This document shows, in pieces, positions 49,925 through 61,400 of a stretch of DNA of 64,000 nucleotides. The notes below the pieces were generated by a model. That model made no database searches. It saw nothing but the letters and a program-made list of their open reading frames with translations, and was not told where the DNA came from. A program made the translations under genes and the position numbers. Position 1 is the stretch's first letter. Each line of letters starts with the position of its first letter. The DNA lies in NCBI GenBank assembly GCA_025024175.1, contig QCXZ01000137.1:21266001-21330000 (forward strand), written 5' to 3'. Source of the DNA: Rhyzopertha dominica (lineage: Eukaryota > Arthropoda > Insecta > Coleoptera > Bostrichidae).

Positions 49925-51600
49925 CAAAATGCTAACCGGATATGCTATTATGTTAAAGGGTTCGTAGGCAAGTGCTCACGCAATAAACAAAAACAGTGTT
50001 GCCTGCTCTTCAAACAAAAGGTGCACCGTGAAAGTTTTCATGGTTCAAATATATAATATTTCTGATTTATCTGAGACAACTAACTGTGTTAAACTAATAT
50101 TATAGATCATACTTTATATCAAAAAAATTATCCAAATTGTGATATACTCGTTCGGTACAATGGACGCAAATTTTGTTTCAAAATTTCTGAAACACTTCAA
50201 TACAACGCACAATCTGGTTACACTGTACAGAATAATTGTTTCTTATATGAATATAGGAACAGGAACTTCAGGGCTGGTTCAAAATGACAACATGATGACT
50301 TAAAGCTTCTGTTAGCTTCAACCAATCTTGCTTTTGATTGGCTTGCGGACTATGACGTGTCATCTTCAAGATTTTTATAATTTATGTTGACGTAACATAA
50401 ATAACTATACGAAACCAAATGTGTGATGGATAAACAGTGGCAAAGATTCGGAATTTTGTGTCAATACTTGTTTCTACAGATGTGAACGACCCCATTCCAT
50501 CAACTGGCTGTCATTATTATCTTACGCTTGTTGCTCGAATTGAATCTGTTCAACATGCTTTTTTTTAAATTTGTTAAATTTAAGTTAGAAAAATGCAATT
50601 TTTGTTTAAATGATATAGACCTCGTATCCAAATATGTCATTCTCTCCACTGCAAAGCTATAGATATTTTTACAAATCGTGTTTTATATTCAAAGTTGTTA
50701 ATGGTATAATTTTAGTTTTATTTTGTTGACAAAGTATTTTGTAATGTTCCAATTTGTAATTTACATTAAACGATATTTTGTATGTGTCATTTCGCAAATC
50801 TAGTTACCCCTATCATTTGGCGTTCAATAGTACTTTTTTGTTAGCTAACAAATATTCTGGTAAATTAATTTCACTGGTGTTTTTTATGCACAATTCAGAT
50901 GGGACTGCAAACATGTACTAGGTATTTAATTGTTCTATAATCCTTTATCCTTTATCGCGCATTATTAGTATTGGCATAATAAACTATTATTATAAATATA
51001 AAATATATTTTATTTTACAATTTTGAGGCCTTATCACAGTCATTTCTAAAAATTAGCTGCACAAATATTTTATTGCTTATGTAACTGTTTCCTTTTTGCA
51101 CTTTCATTTTCAATTTTACTTTTTAAAGTACTATAACTGGTTCCCTAGTTTCCCAGTCTACAGGTTATTGTAAGCTTGGCTTTCTAAAATTTACTGTCAA
51201 ATACTACACTGAAAATTAAGGGGTGAATTTTTGGGGTGATGCAGCTTCCTTAGGAAATTATTGGTACATTGGTATACTGGTTTAAGACACCCTGTATACT
51301 GGGAGTTTTAAAATAAAAATTTAGATCTGTAGTTAAAGCAAAAATACATGTTTTAATGACGTGTTTGTGTGCTGCCAGTTTAACTTCATTGTTCATATTT
51401 TATTTTAGGCACCTGTGCAACCTGGTTCAATGGACAGCGAGGCTGGCATATTTTCTATGACTTTCGATCATTCTGGATCACGTTTGATTACGACAGAAGC
51501 TGATAAAACTATTAAGATATATAAAGAAGATGAGACGGCTACAGAAGAGACACATCCAATTAACTGGAGACCTGAAATATTGAAGAGACGGAAATTCTAA
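42303..51600 (+). CDS. PLRG1: Pleiotropic regulator 1 (PLRG1/PRL1), WD40 splicing factor, 5 exons
   Basis: Nuclear WD40 protein of the Prp19/CDC5L spliceosome complex. Exons: 42303-42421, 42655-43200, 46118-46431, 48447-48648 and 51409-51600. Visible: conserved N-terminus [21 protein letters not shown]; linker [19 protein letters not shown]; then seven WD repeats ([112 protein letters not shown]); C-terminus KRRKF. ATG could be 42303 or, as in the human protein, 42306. Intron 2 starts with GC (AAG|gcaagt), a GC-AG intron. In exon 2 the frame breaks between about 42738 and 42764: one extra base is needed, and with it all phases fit (about 457 aa). This is most likely an assembly error in a short A run. 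Several n bases occur in exon 4. Confidence 0.96.
43720..44070 (-). pseudogene. Transposase C-terminal remnant in PLRG1 intron 2
   Basis: On the minus strand, from about 43960 down to 43731, one frame reads [13 protein letters not shown], then RSPDFNLI, and then [20 protein letters not shown]. That is the tail of insect Tc1/mariner-like DDE transposases (…WIGRGGP…RSPDLTPLDFFLWG…KSLVY.TPV.T.E.L…I). A stop interrupts it after the SPD block. An acagggtgatttt word at 43546 may be one end of the parent element; the other end was not found. Confidence 0.6.
45387..45726. repeat. 340-bp MITE with TA duplication
   Basis: Ends cagggcttctataaatgatt and aatcatttatggaaaccctg are ~25-bp imperfect inverted repeats with TA on each side (45385-45386, 45727-45728). 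The interior is non-coding and starts with a G14 run at about 45418. It is located in PLRG1 intron 2. Confidence 0.7.
48690..50990 (+). pseudogene. Degenerate non-LTR retrotransposon (jockey-like reverse transcriptase) in PLRG1 intron 4
   Basis: Broken frames spell the order of a LINE reverse transcriptase: [42 protein letters not shown], then after a frameshift [19 protein letters not shown] and [15 protein letters not shown]. The YADD box is missing or scrambled at about 49210. Farther on come [25 protein letters not shown], and after unrelated DNA (~49.65-50.5 kb, with a (CA)n microsatellite at 49894-49922) [11 protein letters not shown] and a tail ending aataaactattattataaat. The copy is inactive; the family assignment to jockey-like is by eye. 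Confidence 0.78.
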
Positions 51601-51635
51601 GTAAAATTAGTGCAAACGTAATGTGTATAATTTTT

Positions 51636-51645
51636 AATAAATAAA
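51636..51645 (+). terminator. Poly(A) signals of PLRG1, overlapping that of TBCB
   Basis: AATAAATAAA lies 36 nt after the PLRG1 stop. The complement of 51633-51638 reads ATTAAA on the minus strand, ~81 nt past the TBCB stop. The two convergent genes therefore share the same few bases for their cleavage signals. Confidence 0.6.
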
Positions 51646-51718
51646 AACATTCTTTGTGAATTACATGTTGTTGTCAAGTTCGGTGCGGAATGCAAAAAAC
51701 TGATGAATCTAAGCATAA

Positions 51719-54700
51719 TCATATTTCTTCATCAAGATCATAGCTTTCTTCTGGAAAATCTCCACATATGATATATTGAGGCTTGACGAATGCTCCATAG
51801 TTTGGCGGGCATTCAAAATACTTTTTACCTTTGAGCCTGAAAGCATACGAATACACAATTAATGGTCCACATTTCAAAGTAAATAAATCAATAGCTTTAT
51901 AATATATAATAAAAAATTTTCTTCGTGTATGTGGCTACAATTAAGAAAACCGATATTAATAATAATAAATTATTTTCACCCATACCAAAGAAAATATATA
52001 CACTAGAAAATAAAGTTGCATGTTAAAACTGTATACATTTATAAACATTTTAAAGTTTGTCCAATAACAGATTTTTCATTGCCTCAAATGTAGGTGATAT
52101 CTAGACCTGGGTGTTTTCCTGTAAGTGCAAAATGAAATTTTACTAATCATGTTTGAAGTAAACAGTAATGCTTCACATTATACATGACTATCGGTAGCCT
52201 CACACTAAAAGTTCTGCTTTACAAAATTATAAATACATCTATGAATGCAATATCTGCTAAAATTGCTGAGAATAAAAAACATTATAATTACTGCATTATG
52301 TTGGCAGAATTTTCCTATAGTTTATATACTGGAATAAAGTAACTTTTTGCTTGATAAAGTAGTGAAATGATTTATATGCAAAAACACAAAGTTCGCTTGC
52401 CATGAATCATATTGTTGTTTTCTTTTTTATGTTTATGAGGTGATTTAACATCTTTCAATGTGTCACATTACTTACATATTTATTATTACTGCTTATTTGA
52501 AGTTTATATAAGNAAACATAAGTATACTGAACTAAATATTTAATTCCTATCGCAGAACAAGAAGTTTTCAACTGTATTCTATTCGTACATCAACATAACT
52601 ATATTTTACTTAATTATCATAATCACATAAAGAAACGTGACTGCCTATATATTGTTTTTTTTTGATAAATCAAATGTCACTTTCCTTTAATAAACTTTTA
52701 GTACAAATTTCTCCAAATGCCTGAAAAAATTACACGTGTAATTAGAAGAGCAACTATCATTTTAGTTAGTCTGATGTACAAAGTTATATTTACTGATATG
52801 TTTACGGTAAACTGAGATTATTATTAATAAGTTTAATTTCCAGCCATTGAACCTTGTTCTGATAGAACACTATATATGCTTATTCATAATGTTTTCTGTA
52901 CATTTTAGCCATTGATTAATACATTTTCAATATTACATCCTAATAACTTTCATACATATACATATTAAATGTGAAATAATTAAAATTGAGAAAGCAGATT
53001 GATCAAGAAAGACAATTTTACTTCCAACAAAAGTTCTGAACTATTCATAAATTCACCAAGTCTGCGCAATATAAATTAAATGTTCAATAAATTGATATTT
53101 CTCCACTGTTCTGAACCATCAATTCAATAAAAAAAATATTAAATTGAGAATTGGTTTAGATCGAGTTATTTGTAAGATGTTTTCGTCATCATTTGTGTCA
53201 GTTTAACAAATTACTGTTATAACAAACTTAACTTATGCTCATTTATTGCCTTTTTTCGCATTTGCGATGGTAGAACAAGCTTTAAATTTTCTCTTGAATT
53301 TTATTTCTATATGATATTAGCAGTGCATAAATAAGCCTTAAATATGAACAAATTTTCAGAGATTATTTTTATATCAATAGATAGACAGTACAGATATGAC
53401 TTGGAAATTCATCAAGTGAAGTGACTTCATGATTTTTATCTTGCTTTCTACAGTATACACAAGTTATGATTGTTTCAGCACTTACGATCCATCATTCTTT
53501 CCTAAAGGTTCATCATATTTANCTCCTATCCAGTAACCAGACAGTCCTTCAACAGGACCAGCATACATTACTGTTCCCAGTTTGATGGGTACATTTGGGA
53601 CAGTAACTTGACACCTAGAACCAATAACTGTGGATTCAGCCAATTTCTGTTCTTCTTCTAGCTGTTTTTCCTTCTTCTTTTGATTTTCTTCATTGTATTG
53701 TCCTGAAATACATAAAAATATCAGTAGGAAGGAAGGTACTCCACTACTACAAAGGTTCAATAGTGTTTCTTTTTTTATCCTTAGTAGTGGTTATTCAATA
53801 GGTATCTGAACTTCCACAATATATAAGAAGTGGCGGCTCCTGAAGGAGGGCTCTAGGACGTCGTCCTCCCATAGAAAATTTATATCAATTAATATATATG
53901 TACTATGTCATATATTGTATTTACTTTCCTCACTAGAACTAGTTATTTTATTTTTTTGCAAGTTTAGACAACCAACTTTACATGTACACAAGTGTTTACG
54001 TCTAATGGTTTTATACACTTGCTACGTCTTGTTGTCATGGTTACCGCATCATTCTATTCGAACTAATAATTTACTTCTGTATGGAAATTTTTGACCCTGA
54101 TGTGGGTCCACAGTCAGTGTCGCTGCATTAGTACATTTGTAGCAAACACAGCGTTGTCTTGCAGGTTTGGCAGGATAGTATATATGCAAGACAAGGCTGC
54201 AACCTACTGCATTTGCTACATATGTCTGAGAATACAATAAATAAATTAGAAAAATAGAAAATCATGAAATACTGAAAATGCATTGACTCCAGTAATAATT
54301 AAATAAATAATAAACAAAATAAACCATGTATCGTTAATAACCTTAACGTCAACCACAAAAAACATGCCACTAATAATGCATTTTTCATAAATGGTTGCTA
54401 TTATCACTTATTATACAAGTATTTAACAAAATTTCCATTCAATGTTAATAACTGGAACAAAATTTAACGGCAACTTTGTAAGTAATGGGTGTCTTTTAAG
54501 AGGGAAATGTCTACAAACCACAAGTTTGGTGGGCACTGGCCCAAAATTTGTTAAAAAAAATAAATAATTGTTGAAGGTATATTAAATTCTTGGGATGTAA
54601 AACATTTAAAAAACTAAATATTTTGAAGACATAAATTGTTATGTTTTAAGGGTAGTAAATAGTATTGAGCCCCTCAAAATCGGAGGGCCACGGGCTGCCA

Positions 54701-55205
54701 CTGTATATAAAGTATAAACATAAAAATCCTTTCTAAATCGTCTACTAAAATAAAACTCACCCAATTTGTTCTTTACTAAAAATGATCTAACAGAATCTGT
54801 CCTTTTTGCATATATTTCAGGTGGCATTTCATATTTTTCAACATTGCCAAAGTCTAGTTCGTTTCGTATAGAAAATTTATCTATAACGTGCAATCTCATT
54901 CCATTTTCAATGGGGTAAGAACCCAGTAGAGCTTTATCATCTGACAATTGGCATATGAGTTTGTTATCCTTATCGTACACCTCTATTTCCATTGTCTGAC
55001 AACTTCCACCAGTCATTAATTCGAGTTTTGCCTGTGCAAAAGTGAATGATTTCAAACTGTTAATTGAAAATAATAGGTCTATTACCTTTAATTCCTCAAG
55101 GGTTATATCTTTTGCAAACCGTTTTTCACCAAAGGATATGTCATCTTTAGAAGTTGATATCTGTACATTGATGAAATCTGGTGTTATTACTTTGAAATCT
55201 GCCAT
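51719..55205 (-). CDS. TBCB: Tubulin-folding cofactor B (TBCB), 4 exons
   Basis: Cytosolic chaperone that binds alpha-tubulin with TBCE during heterodimer assembly and disassembly. Exons (minus): 55205-55086, 55031-54761, 53702-53486 and 51836-51719; all GT-AG and in phase, giving 241 aa (human 244). Visible: ubiquitin-like domain at ~8-90 ([40 protein letters not shown]); conserved VEKYEM...[15 protein letters not shown]; a short charged coiled coil ([20 protein letters not shown]); a CAP-Gly domain ([30 protein letters not shown], then [16 protein letters not shown]); acidic C-terminus ending LDEEI, which fits the EEXEEY-like tail region. Intron 1 is only 54 nt, a multiple of three without stop. 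One n falls in the CAP-Gly codon before KYDE. Tail to tail with PLRG1, 118 bp between stops. Confidence 0.96.
53828..54703. mobile_element. Non-autonomous hAT-type element in TBCB intron 2
   Basis: The ends AAGTGGCGGCTCC and the complement of GGGCTGCCACTG form the CAGTGGCGGC-type inverted repeats common in hAT transposons. They are flanked by an 8-bp duplication (tatataag / tatataaa, one mismatch). The insert is 876 bp. A minus-strand frame at 54049-54237 has Cys and His residues but is not recognisable as transposase. Confidence 0.72.
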
Positions 55206-55652
55206 AGTCTACAGAAAAAAGTGCACAGTTGTTTCGAATTTTTCAACAACTTTTGTTTTTTTGCAGAATTAACCAAATTTTGACATCTGACTGTTGACTC
55301 AGGTTCAAAATGAGTCACAAGAAAGACAAGACACAATCACACCCACTTAAATGAAGAAATAACTAGAACGCTGACTGGCCACTTAGAGTGAAGCCGCAAA
55401 TAGAAACGGGCCCGTTGCTGGCGATTGGGGACAATCTCTCTCGCACTCACTGTGGTTAACGTATAGACATCTTACTATTTCTAAATAGATTAGCATGGCA
55501 TATGGAATGCGCGTGAAAAATTTCGACAAATTGAACCATTACATCCACAGGTCGAAAATCGCTTAGCTGCGAGGTATTTGGATTTGGACTTGTGCATTAG
55601 ATGGAATTTCAGTTGACGAACTGGCCAACAGAGGGACTAAAATGCGCTGAAG
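55206..55652. promoter_or_regulatory. Upstream region of TBCB
   Basis: 5' flank of TBCB without another gene. It is less AT-rich than the surroundings (for example cgggcccgttgctggcg near 55408), and no clear TATA box is seen. Confidence 0.35.
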
Positions 55653-55845
55653 GTTAAAGTCACTAGATAGATAAAGTACCGCAATTGTCCTCCATTTTAG
55701 TGCAAAATAGCAGCGGTAAATTTAAATGTTTATGTAGAAGACGCGATCAAACCTATTTGGTTTCTATGGTTTTGGTTTGATCCGCCATTTTAGTGCAAAA
55801 ATAAGGACAATGAATTGCGGTACTTTATCTATCTAGTGACTTTAC
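55653..55845. repeat. 190-bp MITE with ~40-bp inverted ends
   Basis: taaagtcactagatagataa at the left is exactly complemented by the right end (ttatctatctagtgacttta). Inner parts (tccattttagtgcaaaa and its partner) extend the pairing. There is no coding content. Confidence 0.82.
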
Positions 55846-55852
55846 GCGGCGC

Positions 55853-56155
55853 GCAAAAAACACGGCCTAAACGCCTCAAAAATCGCGCGGTAAAAAAACA
55901 ACCCCCAAATCTGCTTGAAAACACGCATACGCGTAGGACGTCCGGCCGATAAGGAGTATGCGACACCTCATCACAGTATACGAAGAACACCGAGTGTCGC
56001 CAAAAACACGGCCACGCGGCCTAAATGCCTCAAACATCGCTCAGTAAAAAAAACAATTTCTAAATCTGCTTGAAAACGCACTCGCGTAGGACAACCGGAC
56101 GTTAAGGAGCATGCGGCACTGCGCGGCATAAGAGAGAACACTCCGCGTCGTAAAG
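55853..56155. repeat. Two tandem ~150-bp GC-richer units
   Basis: Unit 1 (55853-55998) and unit 2 (55999-56155) share aaaaacacggcc, cctcaaa, aaatctgcttgaaaac and cgcgtaggac blocks in the same order. They are visibly richer in CpG than the neighbourhood. This could be a satellite monomer pair or the end of a larger repeat; the class is unknown. Confidence 0.65.
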
Positions 56156-58446
56156 TAGTTCCAAATTGAAATATTTATTTCTTGAAAACTAGGCGCGACC
56201 GCAAGAAACGGATTTCATATTCATGTTCAGGAGGCCACTTTCTAGAGGTACGCACAATTTGAGCTCGATAGGTGATGGGACGCTATAGTAAATAATTACC
56301 AAACCGATTTATGAAAACAATCAACGCCGATGCGAAAGAAAACCACTAGAAACTTTCAAATACACACACTGACAGTGAAAAACGATGTAACGAATGACGA
56401 TTGTCAATGTCAACCTCAAAATTAATTAATGAAAGATACTGGCAACATTGTTCATTGTTGCCAACTTAAATCATTTCTGTTATGCTGTTTGCGTGTATGT
56501 TATGATGGTAATGGCATTACGTCATTGGTGACGTGCCTTTAAACTTCTAAGAATTCCAGTGTAAATATTTTTTAAACTAGGATAATACTAATAGTGCCCC
56601 ACTAAAATTTTTCAATTAGAATAATGTGCTAAGAACTTGGGTCATATTTAATTGAAGTCAAAAAATCTCATAAAAACGCTTGGTGGCAAGAATTTTTTCG
56701 CGAAATACTGTTATATAGAATTCAAATTGGATTGGAAAGTTCCTAATTGGACAGCTGTTTTTTTTTAGAAAAAGAAGACCACTGCATATAGGTATAAGGT
56801 ACCGCCAACTCTAGTCTCGGGTTTGATGCAGAAACACAATGATCCTTTTCCCTATGGTGCAAGAGAGATGTGGTATTATACCAAGTATTGCTGGAATTCA
56901 ACTTCGTCTAGCAACCACCGCTGCCAAATCCGGCAGTAACAGAGATGGAATTATCAGAAACAATATGGAAACTATATGTCAAAACCGTTGTCTCCACCTT
57001 TCAAGATACAGTGACCTTATAGAAAAGTAGATGCCAATGCTTCCTGTCAGTAGTAAATTGACACAATGACAAAGCCACCTAGCTGCCTTAACGGAACTAC
57101 TTATATCACACTGATCCTTTCATAACAGGCAAAACCAGTTTTATGCCATTATGTCTGCACTACATCTAAACTATGATATACAGTAATAGAGATATAGATC
57201 TGTATGTAAGTAGCTAGTTTCAGTGCAGACAGTATAGCATAGACATGTATCTTAAACTAAATTATTGTTTCTTTACTTCTAAGGTTTATTTCGTGTTCAA
57301 AGGTGAATGCTTTCAGCATCCATAATATCAGATAATATGTTTTTGGGAAGATTGCTCTCACTATAAAACACTGATAAAAATGAAATGACATTTCTATTAC
57401 ACCTGTAATCTGTCTTAAAATGGTCTTAAAGAGATCCTCAAAAAATCATCTGACACGAGTTACTTGAGTAATGAGATTAGAAAAAGATAGGAAATTGACT
57501 GAACAGTTCATCATACTGTCATGCCTCTTATTTTTACCAAATCATGATGTCTTGAAGCGTTTTGAATCATGTACAATAACGACTTTTTGATTATTTCCAC
57601 TTTGTGTAAAAATAAAACATGTTCTGTTTTTAAGTGAAGAATTACATGTTCCCTTGGTTAAGTACATTTTTCGATCAAATTGTTTACAAACACAAGAAAT
57701 TATTCATGAAAGTTAAGAGGAGTTGCTCATTTGTATATGTTACAGTTCTGTAAAAGCCTTGAAGATGATCCGAGACAAACCGATCAAAACCTTGGCTTTA
57801 TTAGTTTCTTTTTACTCTTTGGTCAAATTCCCCAACCTTTGTAAATTGAGGTAACACACCAATAAACATGTTGCTGTGGTAATATGCGTAAAGGGAGAGG
57901 TTTAATATTAAGACATTTGCACCATAGCTAATTTAAATTACCATATGCAATTTCTTGAAGATTTGAATTGGGAGGATTGAACAACTTTTACATCTTTCTG
58001 TTCAGCTCTCCCAATCACTCATCTAAAAAAATTACACATATCATATTTTGAAGGAAGACAATGTCTTTAATTTGTAATTCATTTTATTTAAATTTGTTTA
58101 CAAGCCAAATATACAAAATATCTTGTGCTTTGAAAACAAGAAATTTGTAAAGTAAACAATGTAAACAAGAAAACTAAGTTGTAAACGTATTCACAAAACA
58201 AATTTAATATTGTCATAGTTATTAGAAATACTTATGTCCTTTAAAAAGTCGTTTAAAGAAGACATTTCAACACAGAGAAAATAACTAGAAACTAATAAAT
58301 GTGAAACACATTTCTGAACAAGAAAACTTAACTGCAAAATCCATTCACAAATTAATAGTAATACTGTTGGAACAATTAAAAAAATAATGCTGTTGAATAA
58401 GTCATTGAAATAATAAACATGAAATAGATAAAGAACAAAAAAGTAA
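56156..58446. other. Intergenic, no gene recognised
   Basis: AT-rich. The words near 56253-56290 (acaatttgagctcgataggtgatggga) resemble 46816-46860 in PLRG1 intron 3, indicating another dispersed repeat. A small MITE lies at 57127-57250. No coding exon was supported. The 3' end of the RING gene and any poly(A) site lie at the right edge. Confidence 0.45.
57127..57250. repeat. ~120-bp MITE, copy 1 (inverted copy at 62990-63112)
   Basis: It begins with gcaaaaccagttttatgcc. The inverted ends tatgccattatgtctgcac and gtgcagacagtatagcata flank a short AT-rich centre. The sequence recurs in the other orientation at about 62990-63112. Confidence 0.65.
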
Positions 58447-61400
58447 TTACTTTAAAGGAGGATACAACTCATCAGAAACTGCAAACATTCGGCAAAGAGG
58501 GCAGACGGCTTGACGCTGAAGCCATGTTCTGATGCACTAAAAGAAAAACATATTCACTAATAAGAAAAACATTTGTATTTATATACCAGTACCATTGTAT
58601 GAAATTTATGCTTGCAAAGAAGCATAACAACAGTACCGTTTCTCATGTCTTCATAACAAATGGCACAACAGTCATTGTAATTTGTGTTATTCCACTGATT
58701 TTCTAAAGCAGTTACATTCCACACCTGCTTTGGCCTGCACAGATTCAATAAAATAAATGCTCTAAGTTATCAACAATATACTCACACGATTTTCGTTTTT
58801 GAACTTCACTTCTTACTAGTCCTAAAATTGTTTCACGTGACAGTCCACTCAGCTTTCCATTATTATTGTTTCTCACTTCTTCTACAGCAGATACGAGATT
58901 TTCCTCGGGTTCGTTTGGGATTTGCATCTTTAGGTAAACAACCAAGCGCCAAAAATTTGGCCCACCCATTTCTAGTGTTCTTGGTAAAAGCTTTTCAATT
59001 TCCAGCTCAATCCAATCTGATGATGACGTAGGTGAAGGTGCCGAAGGTTGTTCGCTAGCGTTTTTCACGAGGAAGGATAAGGCACTTTTACTACCGTTTT
59101 TGGAGGCAGTTTCTTGAACACCATTAGACGAATTATTCTCTAGAGAACTACTTGTGTTAGTAACAGTTGTCTCTACAGTTTCAACGGCTAAAATTCATTC
59201 AAATAGTAAGTTGTCTAAAACGATTAATTTTATCTTACAGCTTATTTTAGATGGTACATTCACTTCCGCTGAACTAGAATTGGATGGAATGGCAGTAATT
59301 GTACTTGTGGCATTAACTAGATAAAAAAAATATGTATGTAGCAAATCAGTCAGTAAAATTGCTAATAATAATACTAATTTTATCTTACAGTTTATTTTAG
59401 GTGGTACATTCACTTCTGCTGAACTAGGATTGGATGGAATGCTTCTACTTGCGACGTTAACTGGATAAAAAATATGTATGAAGCAAACCAGTCAGTAAAA
59501 TTGTTAATAATAATAATATGAATTTTATCTTACAGTTTGTTTTAGGTGGTACACTTGCTTCCACTGAACTAGGATTGGATGGAATGGCAGTGCTTCTACT
59601 AGCCACATTAACTGGATAAAAAAATATGTATGTAGCTAACCAGTCAGTAAAAGTGTTAATAATAATACTAATTTTATCTTACAGAACAATTTTAGCTTAC
59701 CGTTTGTTTTAGGTGGTACACTTGCTTCCGCTGAACTAGGATTGGATGGAATGGCAGTGCTTGTACTTGCGACATTAACTGGATAAAAGAAATATGTATG
59801 TAGCAAACCAGTCAGTAAAATTGTAAATAATAATAATACTAATGGATTTCCAACAGAAACGTTAATTACAGGAAACATCAAAAGAAACAAAATGTACCAT
59901 ACTGAACTAATCCAATGGTCTGCAAAGTTAGGAGCAAAATAAATCAATGATACAACAGCCACAACACAAATTAAATTAATGTATTTTAGATACTAATGAT
60001 TATGTGGTCAGTCCCAATAGTAAGAGACCACAACAATTCTGCTCGCACAGCTGTTGGCCATACTATTAGATTTGAAGTTTCCACTTCTCAAAATCATCAT
60101 ACTGCTCGTTGCAATGCTCAGTCTTAGCAGCCATTTGTATTGGAGCTTCCACTTCTCGGTACTGCCACGTGCAAAGTTCTCGCAGTTATTTTGTTTGTAA
60201 GCACAAAAGCCAATAAAATGATCGAAATCCAGCGATTGTTAAGAGATGGATTGTAAAACATCCGCAAGTGTTGTAGTTTTCAGCTGGTGTCATTGAAAGT
60301 CACAACAAAGAAATAATGGAGGACCATCAATCACCGACGAGGCAGTTGTGAAAAACAAATTATAAGTCAAAACAAGAGGATCCCTCTTTGATAAACTTTG
60401 CATTTTGGTAAGTGAAATGCCTAGACTTTGTAACCTGCGACAAGTGAATTTAAAAAAAAAAGCCCCTTTCTTCTACATACCACCCATGAAATTGGTAGGA
60501 TGCATCTTCAATAAGCTTTTATGGGTCTCATATTGCATACACTGCACACGACATTCCAACTTGGTAAAAGTCCTGTAAGAGGTGAGTTGATGAACGGAAA
60601 ATTAAAACGCAGACATCACAAGGAGCGATCATTCGGTCTTCACAGATGACTGATTGAGTCTTTGTGACTCTCGTCAAAAACTAACAGGCTCACTTGTCAA
60701 ATTCAGACCCATTACATGCAAACTCTACACTATTTATAATAATAATTATTATTATTAATACAAAGTAAGACCAGAAGCATGGCTTGTATGTTCGATTAAC
60801 AAATTAGAAATATATCAGGCCTACAGAATGTCAGAAAGCAAACTAAATAATTTTCAAAAAAACTAAGCACAAAATTAGAGACGTAGCAACAAATCAAAAA
60901 AAGGCATATGTATATGAGTAAAGCATACATGATTTTTCAATATAACCTAAATAAATATGAAAATAAACTTTGCTGATGGTTTAGTACTACATACACTACA
61001 ATGTCAGTCACATATGAGAGAAAAAGATAGGGCCCAAAACAAAACCCTGCGGGACACCGCTTAGAATGTCCCAGAAGGTCGACCAACACTCCTCAATCTG
61101 AACATTAAAAACACCTACCATGAAGCAAATCACCGATCCACTGCAATAGCCCCCCTGAATCCCTAAATGTTGATGTAGTTCTTGATTCTTTGCAATTACT
61201 GCTTAATCAGTTTAACAATATGGAAACTATCTATAGATTATTTGAAAACTTGGAAAGGTTTATTTTGAATATGGCATGGGAAGATAGCTAGTGGACACCC
61301 TGGATAATATAGCTTCGTATTGGCACCCTATTGGCCTATGAACGGTTGTGTCTGAAACTATCCAATTGTTTTTGATTATTGATTATTTCCCATATTTCAA

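Noticed and set aside
60955..61000. FADGLVLHT on the plus strand, looking like a reverse-transcriptase FADD box
   Set aside because: The adjacent GVPQG block is on the opposite strand, so the two cannot belong to one reading frame; probably chance.
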